Shown here one piece after another: positions 1-13,041 of a stretch of DNA of 64,000 nucleotides (positions within the stretch are counted from its first letter, which is position 1; each line of letters begins with the position of its first letter). The notes below the pieces were generated by a model. It did not search any database. It saw only the letters and a program-made list of their open reading frames with translations, and was not told where the DNA came from. This stretch comes from Acanthamoeba sp. SK_2022b. Taxonomy: Eukaryota > Discosea > Longamoebia > Acanthamoebidae. A program made the translations under genes and the position numbers. Location: the NCBI GenBank assembly GCA_027943245.1, contig JANDJZ010000017.1, forward strand, positions 210,243 to 274,242, given 5' to 3'.

Positions 1-3000
1 TCGGTTGGGGCCGTGCACCAGAGCAAGTAGCTCACCGAGCCCTCCGACGTGTTGAATCTCGCGTCGCACCGACGCTACACCACACAGCACGACGTTATAA
101 ACAGATCATATGGACCAGTGCCCAGAGGAACGGGAGTGGTGTTACCGTAATAGGTGGACAGGTTGCGCAGAGCGGTAATGGCGTAGAATTGGAGGCGCTG
201 ATTGGGCGAAGCAAGAAGGTCGATGAAGTGGCCCACCACTTCGAGCTCTACCAGGTCCGATTGGCAATCAACTATGGAAAAGAGTGGAGAGTGGTGAGTT
301 GGTGGATGGGGTCGGGCGCTTGGCGGGCGTCACGCCAATCGGATAGCGCACCGTGGGCGAGAAGGGCCGAAAAGCAGAGAGCAATCTTGATCCGCGTGGA
401 GTCGGGCACTGCGGCCAGTCGTCTGTTTGCGGGATCGGGGTTGAGCATCTGGAGGAGGCGAGGCAGCACCTGCGGCCACGGCTCCATTATCTCGTGGCAC
501 ACCACCTGCCCGTTGATCCCTGTAACGGAGTGTCGCGGTAGTGGTAACGACAACAATAAGAAGCCAAAAACATGACATTGAGCGGGCGAGTGAAGTCCGG
601 GCTGTACCGGAGGTGAGCAGAGCGATAAGGTGGAGCGCATGCTCGAGCGTCTCGTTCGTGGCCCACGACATGACTCCGGCGACGGCCGGCACCACACCAC
701 GACCGAGCAGATGTTCCTGATTGTTGTCTGTACGAGCGCCCCCGCACGGTCAGTCCCGGCAAACCACACGCGAAATATACAAGAAGTGAACGAAGCGAGC
801 TGTGCCATTGGTTTCCAGAAGGCCGGTAAGGAGCAGCAGAGCATTGTCGACAACGACCGTGAACGCTCGCTTGGGTCGCTTGGCGGGCAGAAGGGCGATC
901 AGGCGTTCGATACCTGAGGCCGTCACCAACTGCGTGCCGTTCCTTTCGTCAGAGTCGAGCAGAGTGTCTGTGTTTTCGCCGACGCCCTCGGTCAGCTCGC
1001 ATGAACACACGCCACTCCCTGTCTGGTGTGGTCGAGCGATACCGATGATCTCGACGACGAGGACGAGGATGCGAGGGTCCTGCCGTCCGTCCAGGAGCGC
1101 CGTCAACGGCAACACGAAGTTGCGCTCTCCGATCATACGCACATAGTCATCTGAGCACAACACCAAAAGCACGTATCAGCCGTAACGCAATACAATGCAC
1201 TTGATAAAATTAAAAATAAATAAATGAAAAACCGAGAGGACCTACACTTCGTTTTAAAATACATTGAAAGAACGAAACATTTGGAGTGTCTTCATACCGT
1301 TGCCGAGCAGATGGTGGAGAGCGAGAAGGCAGTGTTCGAGCGAGTTGTCGTACTTGCCCTCCTGCTGGGCTGGCGCTCGCGATACAAAATCGAAAAGCGG
1401 CCGCAGACCCTCCGCCGAGACAAACTGACCCACCCGACGCGCTGATCATGAGTGGAGGTGACAGGTCAGCAACAGTCAGATGGCAGGAAGCAAGATTGGA
1501 AGCGGTCGTTGTACGATTGGTCAGGAGAGAGGTGAGGAAGGGCATGGCGTCCATGCTGAACACCGGATGATGGAGGAGCTTGATGAGCGGCGGGAAGCCC
1601 CCGGTATCTGCGAACATATCCATGTTCTTTTCGTTGGTCGCCAGGTTGATGAACACCTGCGCGAAATGGTTACCGAGTTGAGATGCGTGAGAGCACTCGA
1701 TGAGCGCATGAGAGAAAGTACAGCCACCTACCATGAGGGTGAGCGGGACGATTGCATCGGCAGCGTTGCCCGAGTACTCGAGAAGGCGGATCAGCTCGCG
1801 CATGCCCCCGCTCTTCCGGATTGTCTCCACGAACGTGGCTTTGGGGGGGGGGGTTTGAGAGCAGAACATGTCAGAGGCATCAACTACCGGGGCAGGGAGA
1901 GAAAGAGCACGTACGATTGGAGGATATATTGAGAAGTGCGGAGAGGGCCTGTTTGAGCGAGTCGTCGGAGCTCGAACCCAAGAGCGTGATCAGCGCTTTG
2001 ACACCGCCCACATCGTGGATGGCCTTGTGATTGCTCTCTGCTCTCGCCCACGCATTGACGCGTGGTCAGTCAGTTGGGTGCTCACAAACCGCTATTTACG
2101 GCAAGACCGAGGGAGGAGGGAGACACCATTCGAGGAGAAGTTGGAGAGGGCCCATGCGGCGTAGGTGCGTATGGCGTCCTGAGGTGCGGACAGGCTCCGA
2201 ATCAGCTCCAGAATCAGCACGCTTCTTCCGATGGCCTGCTGGTTCTCCTCTGCAACAAACACAATGACTCCGACAGTGAACAACCATTCATGCATGTGTT
2301 GTGCGTGGGAGTGATATTGCGAGTACCCAGAGCCATGAGGTGGATGATGATTTTGATGGCCTCTTGGGTGAAGTTCACATTCTTGGAATGCATCACCACC
2401 AGCAGCTTCTCCGTATCTGAGATGTCGTCTGCGTGTGGGCCATGTGGTCACGTTGAGGTGAGGCGTGAGCATTTGCCTTAACAGGCATCAAAAAACAAAA
2501 GCAGCAAGAAAATCATACCTGCGCTGGGCACATCCTTCTCGGCCTTGTAAAGGTTGGACAGGTGTTGTCTGAGCCTCGTGTCCACCACCAACCTCACGTC
2601 CTTCTCCACTGTTCGCCATTTTGATCCCAGGAAAAAATAAATCAGAAAAATAACAGTAACTAACTAAATTAAAAAGAACGAAAACGACAGATGCGCATCT
2701 GGTAGAAGGGGGTGAGGGGGAGTACGCCGAGGCGTTTTGACAGAACTCCCCACGAGGCGAAGATGGCTCGAATCGCTCAAGTTCGGGGTATCGCGGTGGG
2801 GAACCAAAGAGGGGGGCGGGGTTACGGGCCCACCAGACAGGGAGATAGAGGAGGCCCGCGACCGGGGCGCGCCCGCAGTGGTCTCGATGGAAGATGACGA
2901 GGCGTTGAGCTGGGAAATCTTTGCCCGAACCGTCCCTGGAGGGGGCGTGCCTCCGGGCGCTATGGTGCTCAACCGCAGAGTTGAGGGTGACGATGCCGAA

Positions 3001-3008
3001 CTCGCCAT
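1..3008 (-). CDS. Armadillo-repeat protein, 3' part cut by window edge
   Basis: Multi-exon minus-strand gene that runs off the left edge, so its C-terminus is missing. I chose the ATG at 3008, which opens a Ser/Pro-rich, probably disordered N-terminus of about 90 residues. The next exon begins at 2608; joining 2726 (donor GTACTC) to 2608 keeps phase and gives LEKDVRLVVDTRLRQHLSNL. Later exons carry repeated armadillo-type helices, for example GGMRELIRLLEYSGNAADAI and GGFPPLIKLLHHPVFSMDAM near 1,540-1,850, RTYAAWALSNFSSNG near 2,120, and LQFYAITALRNLSTYY near 160. ARM arrays are protein-binding superhelices. No enzyme domain is visible, so the partner and role are unknown. A C-run of 11 lies just upstream of the acceptor near 1,843. 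Sure of the family; exact exon edges not all fixed. Confidence 0.75.
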
Positions 3009-3241
3009 TCTCTCTCTCCCTCTGTATCAACCGCCCTTGTCCTCCTTTCCCTCTCAATCTTGCAACTTCTTCTCCTTGATTATGAACTTTACAGCGCCCT
3101 GCCAACGGCTAGGCGCAAACGCACGTTGATTTTGGTAGGCCCAAACGGTCGCACACTTGAAGCACAGTAAACCATGGCACGCCCACGCAATTGGGCCGAG
3201 CATTGCCCCATTTATGGAGAGGGGATCCGGTGCGCTGGTGG

Positions 3242-6200
3242 TCAGGCTCCACCTCGTGGCCTGCCGCCACGGGCGCTCGGGCCGCCTCGCCCGCGAGCAG
3301 CGCTGCCCCTACTACTCTTCTGGTCTTTCTCCGACGGTTTCTTACCCTTGTGTGCCACGTCGCTCAACTTTTCCTGTAAGTGGACTAATGAGCACAGCGC
3401 GAACACGAAGAGCCACCAGGGGGTCCATACCTGCAGCTTGCTCTGGAGATGATTGCGCGCCTGCGGTTTGAGCGGTTTGGTGGAGGATTGGCCGGTGACC
3501 GTGCCGCCCGGCCGATTGCTGTGGAGCCAGTCCTCCCGCGCCTTCTTCTTGGCCTCGTCTCCGCATCCGTGGATCTCTGCCATGCTGTGTGGGCCGGACA
3601 CATACACGCACATGTGAGCGAGCCGCATCGCTTGTCAAGAGGCATCCCAAAAAGGGAACCTAGGGGCGGCTGACGGTTGTTAACCTGTGCGAGAAGCAGA
3701 ACTTGAGGCGGCAATGCGGGCACAGCCGACCGAGGACGGTGGTGGATTCCTTGCATCCCTTGTAGCCGCACTTGGTCCTGATGGTCACGTATCATTTCGT
3801 GAGCTTACCCGGTAGGGACAACCTATGATGGAGGGGATCGCGTACGTGTCGAACTTCTTCAGGAGCTCCTCTTCGCTCATCTTCCGCAACTCGGCTGCCT
3901 CGGCCTTCTTCTTTTTCTGTTTGACAGGCCACACTCGAAGAAATCAGTCTCATGTGGCCACAAAACGTCCACAAAGGGAAGGGGGAAGGAGGGAGACCTT
4001 CAGCTCGTCCTCCTGACGGGTCGGCCTCTCCTTGGCCTTGACCTCCTTCCTTTTGTTGGCGCCCTTCTTTGGTTTCTCCTTCTCCTCGTGCTTCTTGTGG
4101 TCAAGGTACTTCAGTTGCTGCAGCCTCCTCAGTTCCGAGACCGGGTCGGCCTTCTTCTGCTCCTCTTTCTCCTCACTTTCCTCTGCTTCCTCTTTCTCCT
4201 CTGGCTTCTCCTCTCTGCTCTTTCGCTCTCCCTCCCCCTTTTGCCCGATGGTGTGACCACCCTTTGAGGGCTCAGCTGGAGCGCCGCCCGCCCGTACCTC
4301 CTCGACGGGCTTTCGAATGGTGAGCTGTCGCTTCTTGCCCTCGCCCTTGCTGGCGTGGGTCAGGCCGTGCTGCTCGGCGATCTCGTGGATCCGCATGCGC
4401 GCGTAGGCGTTGAGGTCGGACGGGAAGGTCAGCTCCTCCCTGTCGGGGTCGGCCACGAAACCGAGGATGTCGTCCTGCAGCTTCTGCTCGAGCTCCAGCT
4501 GCTCCCTCTCCTTCCGCTCCCGCTCCTCCTTCTCCTTACGTCGTCGCTCGACGTCCTCCCTAAGTCGCAGCATTTCGTCCCTCTCCTTGCGCATTCGCTC
4601 GAGCTCGCCGTGTTCCACCGTTTCCACGTGCATCTCTTCGCCCGAGAACTGCGCCCCGGCCATGTACTCGCCCTCGCCTTCAAAGTACTCGATCATTCGC
4701 TTGAGGAATTCGTTCTTGGCGTGATTGATGGTCTCCTCATCGCAGACCACCACCACGCTGCGCTTGGCTCGCGTGATGGCCACGTTCATCCGCCTGGACT
4801 CGGCCAAGAAACCGATCTCGCCCTTCTGATTGCTGGCTGGAGGGTCAGCGACGCCGCAGGACGGCTGGACTGAATCCTGGGAAAGATGAATGTACCTGCG
4901 CACGAAGGATATGATGATCACTTCCTTCTCGCGGCCCTGAAAGCCGTCCACCGTGGACACCTCGATCTTCTCCATCTCCCGCTTGTCAAATCCGGGGATG
5001 CCCCTCTCACGCAGGGCGTGGCGCAATCGATCCACCTGGGCGTTGTAGGGCGAAATGATGCCGATGTCCTCCGGCCGCAGCCCTGCGGTCCCGAGGCCAT
5101 GTCGTTGTCTTAGTCGTGCCTGTGTGGTGGATCGTTGTGTGATTGACCCGAGTAGCGCGTACCTTGCCGCAGCAGAAGGTGGACGTATTGATAGACCAGG
5201 TCAGCCTCGCCCTGATTGGCCTTGGATCCCTCGCCGAGCATCATGGGCCTCTTCCTGCCCGAGGACTCCTCCGATGCCTCAGCGCCCTTCTTGTTCTGCC
5301 GGTCCGCGTTCTTGGTCTCTACCATCTCCTCGTGGAACCCGCATCCGGTCGTGTCGACGATGATGAGCGGCGACTGGATCCAAAAGTGGGTCGTAAGAAC
5401 ACGAGCTGTAACATGACACAAAAGGCGATGGCGATGGGAGTACCTTGGTTTCTGCTGTGTCACTTTCTACATGGGGCAAGTCGCGGAGGAGATGACCCGC
5501 AACGGAGTCATGGGATTGCAGCTTGCCTTCGTAAAATTCCTGATGACAACAAGGGTTGAGGAAGATCGGGTAAGATGATTTGCGCGTGCGAGTCGAGCAC
5601 GGGCGCGGACACCTTGGAGGACCACTGGTTGATCTTGTCGTGCATGCGGTACTGGATGAGCAGCATATGGCGCACCGTATCGCCGTACATGTTGACCATT
5701 CTAATCGCATATCATTAGCCAGTGAGCACGTGCTGCCAGATCACGGGTTTGTCCTGCGTACCGATCGAAGAGGGTATGCGACAGCCCAGCCTTGGCCGCG
5801 CTCTCTGATATGATGGTGGGCGGAAGCTGGCAGTGATCTGTGGGGATACACCGACCATGAACCGGTTGGCCAAAGATGGAGATCGGGAATGCCCTGCGCA
5901 GCTAGGACACATACCGCCCGCGAGGATAAGCTTCTTGGCCTTCAAGATGGGAATCCAGCAGGAGGCTTCCACCGCCTGTGCTGCTTCGTCGATCACCGCA
6001 ACGTCGAACATGGGCAGCTCTACACAAGGGCAAAACAAAAGGACAAAGGGGTTGAGTTGCGCCAACGGTAACGTTGATCGCTGAGCTTCAGGCGCGGCTC
6101 GACTTACTTTGGAGCTTCTTGTCCGCCGCGCCGGTGTTGGTGGCCAGAACGACGTTAGCCTGCGACATGATCTCGTCCACCGCCTTGCCCTCACGCTCCC

Positions 6201-7647
6201 AGAGCTCCTTTCGAAGTTGTCGGAGTTGGGCATAGACACCTCGTCGCTCAGCCGGGGATGCCTTGCCCAGCGAGCTGCCGCGCCGAGCGAGAGAAAGACA
6301 ACGTGTTCATGAGAAGGTGTGCCTCGCGTTTTGGCAAAGACCTGCACGTACGACTGCAGCTTGGCCATTTCCTTCCTGACGTCATCGGCCAGCTCGGTCT
6401 GATGCGAGTGCTGTTTGACCCTGGCGTCCAGCGACAGGCCGACGACCGAAGGCAACAGACGGGCTGGATGCCCAACCTGTTGACGAGCCGAAAACACCAC
6501 AGCGATCAGCCCGCGTGGATGACTCGTGCGGGGGGGGGGATACCGTACGCGCACGATCTTTGCTCCGGACTGCTTGGCATAGAGAGCCAGCCGCTCGGCA
6601 ATGTTGTCGACAGCGATATTGGAGGGTGCAGTGGCCAGCACGCGCTCGCCTCGCTTCACGCACTGGAGAATGAACTCGACAACGGTCGTTGTCTTGCCTG
6701 GTTCACATGTGATGGACGCCCCGAGTCAGTCCCGCTTCAGCGACGCGCTTGCAGAGACCGGTAGTTGGACCTGTGCCCGGTGGGCCGTGGATGAGGGCGA
6801 GGTCGGTGGCGCCCAGCGCAAAGGTAATGGCCTCCTTCTGTGACTCGTTGAGATTGGGGTTGAAGGGCGTGAGCTCGAACCGGTTGCGGAAGTGACCGAC
6901 GAAGCGGGGCGCGCCCAGTCCGAACAGCACTTGCTTGAGATGGTCGTTGTCGCCGCCTCCTGCGGTGCGTGAAGTCACTTGCTGCCGCAAGACCTCCAGC
7001 GCCTTTCGGTAGCGCTTGTAGGTGACGTCGTTGGCCAGTCGGATAAGCGTGTAGGTGGTGTTGCCGTCCGTATCAAGTGCCAGGCTCTCTTCATCCATCT
7101 TGGAGAAGGATACCGTGATAGAGTGCTCCGCCGCTCTGTAGATCACACCGCCCTTGCCCTTCTGCATGCTCTCCACTACGAATGACGAGATCGGCACGTT
7201 GGAGGGCACCAGACCCACGATATCGCCTTCATGGACACGAGTGGCGTGGGTAAAGATCATCGTGCACGAACTAGAGCGCAGCTGCGGAGCACGTAAGTAG
7301 CGCACCTGGTTGGAAGCGGTGTGAAGGGAGCGGAGTGGTGGCAGCAGTGGCCGCCCGGCCAAGCTTGACCAGGAGCAGACCGCCCACGCCTGTCTTGCGC
7401 CCCACCACGTGCAACCGCAGCACGCACTCGCCATACTTTTGCAGCTCCTGGTATGGACCGGCACCCTTGCGTTCAGTGTGCTGTTGTGGATGCTCTGATT
7501 TGTGGGATGGATATGCTCAGGCACCTTTGGAGAATACCCTTCTTGCAGGGCACGAGTCTGCTCTATCTCGGCATCCCGCTCGCCATTGAGGAGCTCGAGC
7601 TGCTTGTCGACGAACTTAGACACCTTGTCCCAGCCATCGAGCTCCAT
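3242..7647 (-). CDS. IGHMBP2: IGHMBP2/SMUBP-2-type superfamily 1 helicase
   Basis: UPF1-like 5'-3' RNA/DNA helicase, a family linked to ribosomes and tRNA/rRNA metabolism. The order from the ATG at 7647 is: N-terminal helix (MELDGWDKVSKFVDKQLELL); beta-barrel region with HEGDIVGLVPSN; Walker A GPPGTGKTTT, split by an intron at 6698-6770; APSNIAVDNIAERLALY; DEAA box (VIDEAAQAVEASCWIPILKA); IQYRMH; STVDGFQGREKEV; and RRMNVAITRAKRSVVVV. After a long charged coiled segment come an R3H domain (NAYARMRIHEIAEQHGLTHA, near 4,350) and an AN1-like zinc finger (CGYKGC...CPHCRLKFCFSH...IHGCG, 3,540-3,770). The tail EKLSDVAHKG matches the family end. The helicase-R3H-AN1 order is diagnostic of IGHMBP2 rather than UPF1 or senataxin. 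At least nine introns. All motifs look intact. Confidence 0.93.
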
Positions 7648-7750
7648 TTCGAGTAGACTAATAATCAAAATAAAAATTGCTAGTTGTTTTCTTGGCCCTT
7701 TTCTCCCAAATTACAAGACGAAATCTGCGGATGTAGGCTGAGAATGAGCT

Positions 7751-8332
7751 TTACTGCTCGGTGTCTGTTTTGGCCTTCTTTTGTAGGCGCTCCTTCTCCT
7801 CTCGGATCTTCCACAAGGGCGGACCCTTGGGGCGCACAATCACGAAACTCTCTTGCAACTCGTCTGGTCGTTTTCGCTTGCCATCGCTCTCTGCCACAGC
7901 CTCGCTGATGCTGTCACCCTGTTTTTCTTCTTCTATCTTGTCCACCTCCTCCTTCTCTTTGACTGGTGGTGGCTTATCCGTTCGTTGCCTTTTCGCTTTT
8001 CTCTCTTCTGTTCGCTTGTTTGCCTCCTGACTGCTCTCCCTTCTCTTTCGGCTCAAGTCATCTGCCCGATCTGACTTCTCCTTTTTCTCCAGTTGCTTTC
8101 TTTTGTGATTCAGAGGTCGCTGAGGCAGCGCGTGACGCTCACTCCATAGCATAATCTCATCTAAATCACCGCGGGTGGTGGAGTAAAATGAGATAAGCAC
8201 ACAAGATTGTGTGGGACAGGCCTTCATCACCAACAGACAAGACAATCCGGTTCTGCAGGCGCGTACCAAGAGAAAGTCCAACCGGTGGGCTTTCCTCCAT
8301 TGATGTGAACGGAGCGATTTACCAAAAAGCAT
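7751..8332 (-). CDS. Small charged protein, function unknown
   Basis: Open frame of about 193 codons from an ATG at 8332, sitting 63 bases from the PLC stop and about 100 bases from the helicase start, all on the same strand. The last two thirds are very rich in Lys, Glu and Arg (for example KRKQLEKKEKSDRADD) and end in PPLWKIREEKERLQKKAK. The pattern suggests a coiled or disordered nuclear protein. The N-terminal 60 residues are less convincing: they include a Cys-rich stretch, and part of it may be an intron. I recognise no family. Confidence 0.5.
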   Translation of the reverse strand: MLFGKSLRSHQWRKAHRLDFLLVRACRTGLSCLLVMKACPTQSCVLISFYSTTRGDLDEIMLWSERHALPQRPLNHKRKQLEKKEKSDRADDLSRKRRESSQEANKRTEERKAKRQRTDKPPPVKEKEEVDKIEEEKQGDSISEAVAESDGKRKRPDELQESFVIVRPKGPPLWKIREEKERLQKKAKTDTEQ

Positions 8333-8395
8333 TCGAGAAAAAAGAAATATATAAATCTGGTGGCACGGTTCTTGTGTTGCACACAGAGCAGCTGA

Positions 8396-11300
8396 TCACT
8401 TCTTGTGGTTCCAGACGCGAGAGGGCAACCGGGGCAGGGTCAGCGTCGACTGCAGTTTGTTCATGTTGACGTTCATTCGATCCAGGTTGGGCCGGTTCGA
8501 CTGCTTGAGGCTAAAGCGACAGAGGAGGTTTGACATCGGGATGCGCTTTCCCTTCTTGTCGAAGAGGTGCATCACCCGATAACCCGCACGTATGCACTCC
8601 ACGGGAATGGAGTAGTAGCAGATCTGTTACATGGAAGACCATTGCCCACAGGTCAACCAAACATGCCCACACATAAAATGAGAGAGGAGGCGAATGAAGG
8701 TGTACCAGACGATCCTTGGCGAAGCGCTCTCGCTTGTCGTAGATGGCGATGAGAAAGATGGCGAGCTCGCTCGCCGTCAGCGGGAAATCGAAGGTCTGAT
8801 TCCACTGTGGGTCGAAGCCGTTGTTCCTCACCACCCTTGTCCTGAAGGCTCGCGCGTCCTTCTCGAGCCCGTTCACTGTGGGAGAAGTGGTGATGGTGAG
8901 GCACAGCAGCTACTCAACCCATTTGCCAAAAAGGCCTTGCGTACCGGCAACAACGGCATAGGGGTTGACTACTTTGGCCACGTGAGGCAGCTGGCGGGCG
9001 TTGATGATCTGATGAATGTACATGAAATGATGAGTCGAGCTGTAACAAGGCAGGTGAAAGGCTGGCAGCGGTACCTGCACCGTCAACCGACGGACGATCG
9101 ACGTCGAGAGATGCGTGGATTGCCTCGGGTCAAACCGGCGCTTGCAGTCGTGCCTGAGCGTGGGCGGCTTGAGAACATAGCCGCACTGGCCGTTCTCCAA
9201 AAACTTGCCGTGATTGTAGAACATCTTCTTCCCCACATGCTGGTAGTTGAGGGCCACGAGCTGAGACCTGAGTCCAAGTGATGGAGTCAGATCAAGTTCA
9301 GACGAGCACGCATGTAGCCGGTGGCGGTGAGATGAGCAGAGCTGCACATACCCCGTGTTCCAGAAGGGCACCGGGTCATAGTTGGTCGAAGCAAAACGCG
9401 TGCCCTTGGGGTAAACGCGGGTGAACTTGTGTCGGTTGAGGTTGACCAGCTCTGGCGCGGCAGATGCCAGCAACTTGAAGCCTCGAGACTCGGCAAGCGA
9501 GGTCATGCGGTTACACTTCTCCTCTGTTTATCGGACATGTGGACACCACATCATGTAACAAAGACCAGAAAAGTCAGAAACAGTAGGAAGACGGCACGCG
9601 GATAGCGATGGCCGATGACCGTACGTTTGAATTGCTGGAAGCTGTCAAAGTGAACTGACTTTAGGTAGAGTATGTCGCTTAGCTCTTGCGCAACCTTTTC
9701 CTTGGGCATCTTTCTCGCCGCCTTTCGGTCCTGCTTCTCCTCCTGCTCGGTCTCGTCTGCTTGCAGCCGAACCGGAGATCCTGCAGCCATACAAGGACGC
9801 GGCAGTGAGCTCACGGACCGCGCGAGGAGGGGAGGAGGGAAGGCGCTGGCAGTACCCTTGAGAAGGATTTTGTATTTGAGTTCTTCGGGCGAGGGCAGGA
9901 TGTCCCTTTCGCTGTCCGCGAACGGCAATGCTAACATGTCTCCGAACGCGTTCCTGTATGGACGTCATACAGTGGCACACTTGAGTAAGCACGGACAATG
10001 CCGACAAGGAGACCGGCAACGCACCTCATGATCTCGGCCATCATTATCTGTTGCGGCTTGGAGCAGTGGACCTCAAGGGACAAGATGAGTGGATAGGGCG
10101 AAGAGAAGAAGGCGTATTTGGCGATGGCGATCACGGCGTCCTCAAACCGCACTCGGGAAGTGAGCGTGTGTCCATGCTGTGCAGAGGAAGCGAGTAAGCA
10201 CGAGCACAGTTGCCCAACGGCAAGACGAGTGGCGAAGATGTCACGTACATAAACGATCGGATAGCCCCTCTTGCCGTCCCAACAGTCCACTGCGATGAGA
10301 AAAGAAGAAGAAGAAGAACATCGACGATGAGCGTAATGTCCGGCATGATCAGGGGTAGGCCAAGGAACAAGCGTACATTCAAGACAGCGGCATCCCTGCT
10401 TGAGCGCCAGCACATACATCTCCGTGGCCGACTTGGACTTGAGTTGGTTGCCGGTCAGGTAGGTATTGTGTGACGAGGCTGATGTACGAAAATTGTGAGC
10501 ATGCAGGCCAACTCGTACCAAGTAGTGTGGAGAGGGAATCATAGGAACCAATATAGTAGTCGGTGATTGGTCGCTTCATGTCCTGGTAGAGCTTCCTCTT
10601 CTCGGGGATGAAGGCCGAGTTGTGGTCAGAGATCATGTACTGGAAGAACTGCCACCTGTTCATGGTGACCTTGACGTTCCCGTCCTTGTCCCTATCACTC
10701 TCGCCCTTCTCCTGCTGCTCGCGTCGGTCCTTTCGCTCCTTCGCCTCTGCCCAGTCGTTCCAAAAGTCGACGATGCTGCCCTGCCGCTTCATGCCGGTCC
10801 CCACTGGGGGACTTGGCTTCGTGCTGCGGCCCCGATGGTCATCGTCTGCTGCCGGACTGGGCTCCGTGGGCTCTGTGGTGACGCTTGCAGCAGCACTGGT
10901 GCTGTTGCCAGTGTTACTGCCGCTGTCCCCGCTGCTGGTCTTCTTGGCATGAGTCTCATCGAGATAGGCCGGCTCGCGCTTCTTAATGCGGTGTCTGTCC
11001 CTTTTCGCCTTCGCTAGTTTGGCCGTGTGCTTTACGAACGAGGGAAAGTGGAGGAAGATCTGGCGCAGCAGCCGCAGGAACCGTTGACGCCTCCTGGCCG
11101 AACCAAAGGCCGCGGCCGAAGGCAATATGGAGTCTAGGGCGATGTCGATGTCCTTGCACTCGCCCATGAACTTTTTCATGATAACCGTGCACTGGTTGAG
11201 CGACATGTCCTCCTACCGAAACGATACGAAAGGGTCAGACTTGTTCTAGAAACGAACCTGAACGATCGAGGGCAGACCGCCCAAGCTTACCTTCTGTTCG

Positions 11301-13041
11301 CGTTGTAGGAAGCGGAGGAACTGCTTGGGCGTCAGATAGTCGTCAGTCGCATACTTGTTGAATAGCTCGTGTAGCTCCGCCCTCTGCCGCAACAGTCGCA
11401 ATAGTTGCAGGAACTCTTCGTACTGTGAAGAGAGAGAGAGAGAAGGCGTGAGCTCGCGAACGCCCTCGGTCTGGGAAGGCGTGTCTTCGAACCTGAAGAT
11501 GGCCGTCACTGTTGGCATCAACGATGCGCAGCATCTCCTCAGCATAGGCCTTGGTTGGCCGCATGTTGAGCTTCCGCATCAGCCGCATCACTTCCTCCAC
11601 CGACAGCTCAGACTTTCCACCCAAAGCGTGCCACGCTCGCTCCGCATATCTAGACGAGACCACAGCTCACGTCAATAAGCCGTCGCGTATTGGGGGAGGG
11701 GAGGATGGGGGCCACGCACGCAGATTCCTCGTCCACTTGCTTCTTGATGAGGCTCTTGAGGGTGTCCACCCACACTTTGTACTGCTCCTCGGTCTCGGCG
11801 ATCAGGTTGAACGCCTTGCGCATGTTGTAGATGAGCGAGAACGACAGGTGGACCTTGTCCGGCTGCCGGTGAATCTCGAACTCGGCCGTCGCCTGCCCCT
11901 CCCGCAGCTCATCCACGCTGTCAAGCAAAACTACACCCACACAAGTGCGGCTTTCAGAAAGGTAGGTCGCGTGAACATGAAGGGGAGGAAGGGATGAGTA
12001 CTGGTATGTCGCCGGCAGATCAGAGTGCGTTGATCGCCGCTGAGGCGCACATGGCTAGGCCGCACGCCATGCTTGCGGGTGACGAGGAAGAAGGTGGCGC
12101 CCTCCTGCAGCTTCGTCGCGAGGCGCCTGATCTCGTTCTGGCGCAGCTGCTCTTCCTCTGCCTTGGTGTCGTCCTCTTCTTCAGACAGCTCGCTGGACAA
12201 AGGGTCGCTGTCGCTATCACTGTCGCAGTCGCTGTTGCTTACGCGCTGCTTGTCCTTAGTACGCGTCACGACAGGTATCTCGCTGGACGACTGGTTGCTC
12301 CATCGCAGCCGCTTATCCTCGTCAACCGACTCGGAGAGCTCATCTGAGCTATCGTCTTCGGCTGTGGGGAAGTTGGAAAAATTGAGGGGCTTGATGCCTA
12401 TGCGCAGGTAGACGCCGATGTCTTCGTCACCTTCCTCGCTGTCGCTGTAGTTGGTGGCTTCATCAGTATCGGGAGGGGCCAATCTTCTCCTGCGGCAGTC
12501 GTCATCGTACGCCCCCCTTAGCGCGAATCGCAGAGTCATCTCATGACCCTGCTTCAAGCGCAGAAACCCCAGCCTCAGGTCCGCTTGCCATTGGCCTCGC
12601 CCCTCCGCCCCCTGCTGGCCACATTGCAGAATCGATTGTTGAGGGCAAGAACGAAGATTAGTTGCGTTCCAAGCTTCCCGCCAAAAGTGGCCTGTCCAGG
12701 AATTCCAGAGAGGTTTACACGCACCTGCTGAACGAGACTGTGGGCAGGGTGCAGGTCAATGGTGAGGACGAACTTGTCCCATGACTCGAACGTTTCAATG
12801 AGGAGGGATTGACCCCACACCACCTTGCCATCTGCTGAGGGATAGGCGGGGGCAGTGCAATGCAGCGCTTCAACTTTGCCCAGCTGCTCTTTCGTGGAAA
12901 CCGACACCATCACACCGGAGTCGACTGGGGAGCAGCGATCCAATGTTAAGGCCTCCCTTGGACGGCGATGTATGCGGGTAACGTACCTTCCGGTGGCAAG
13001 TTGTCTGCGTCTATCAGGTGCAGCAGAAAGGAGCGCTGCAT
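8396..13041 (-). CDS. Phosphoinositide-specific phospholipase C with extra N-terminal C2-like domain
   Basis: Hydrolyses PIP2 to IP3 and diacylglycerol at the plasma membrane. The start is the ATG at 13041 ([18 protein letters not shown]). Order: an N-terminal C2-like module ending [11 protein letters not shown]; an acidic Asp/Ser linker; a PH domain split by an intron ([19 protein letters not shown], then [16 protein letters not shown]); EF-hands ([16 protein letters not shown], one plausible calcium loop); a basic/Ser-Thr-rich insertion of about 130 residues; then the X box with [38 protein letters not shown] and SLEVHC. These hold the two catalytic His residues and the calcium ligands. The Y box includes [20 protein letters not shown] and [18 protein letters not shown]-terminal C2 ([20 protein letters not shown]) follows. 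The core resembles PLC-delta. The N-terminal C2-like module is not usual for that class. Confidence 0.9.
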
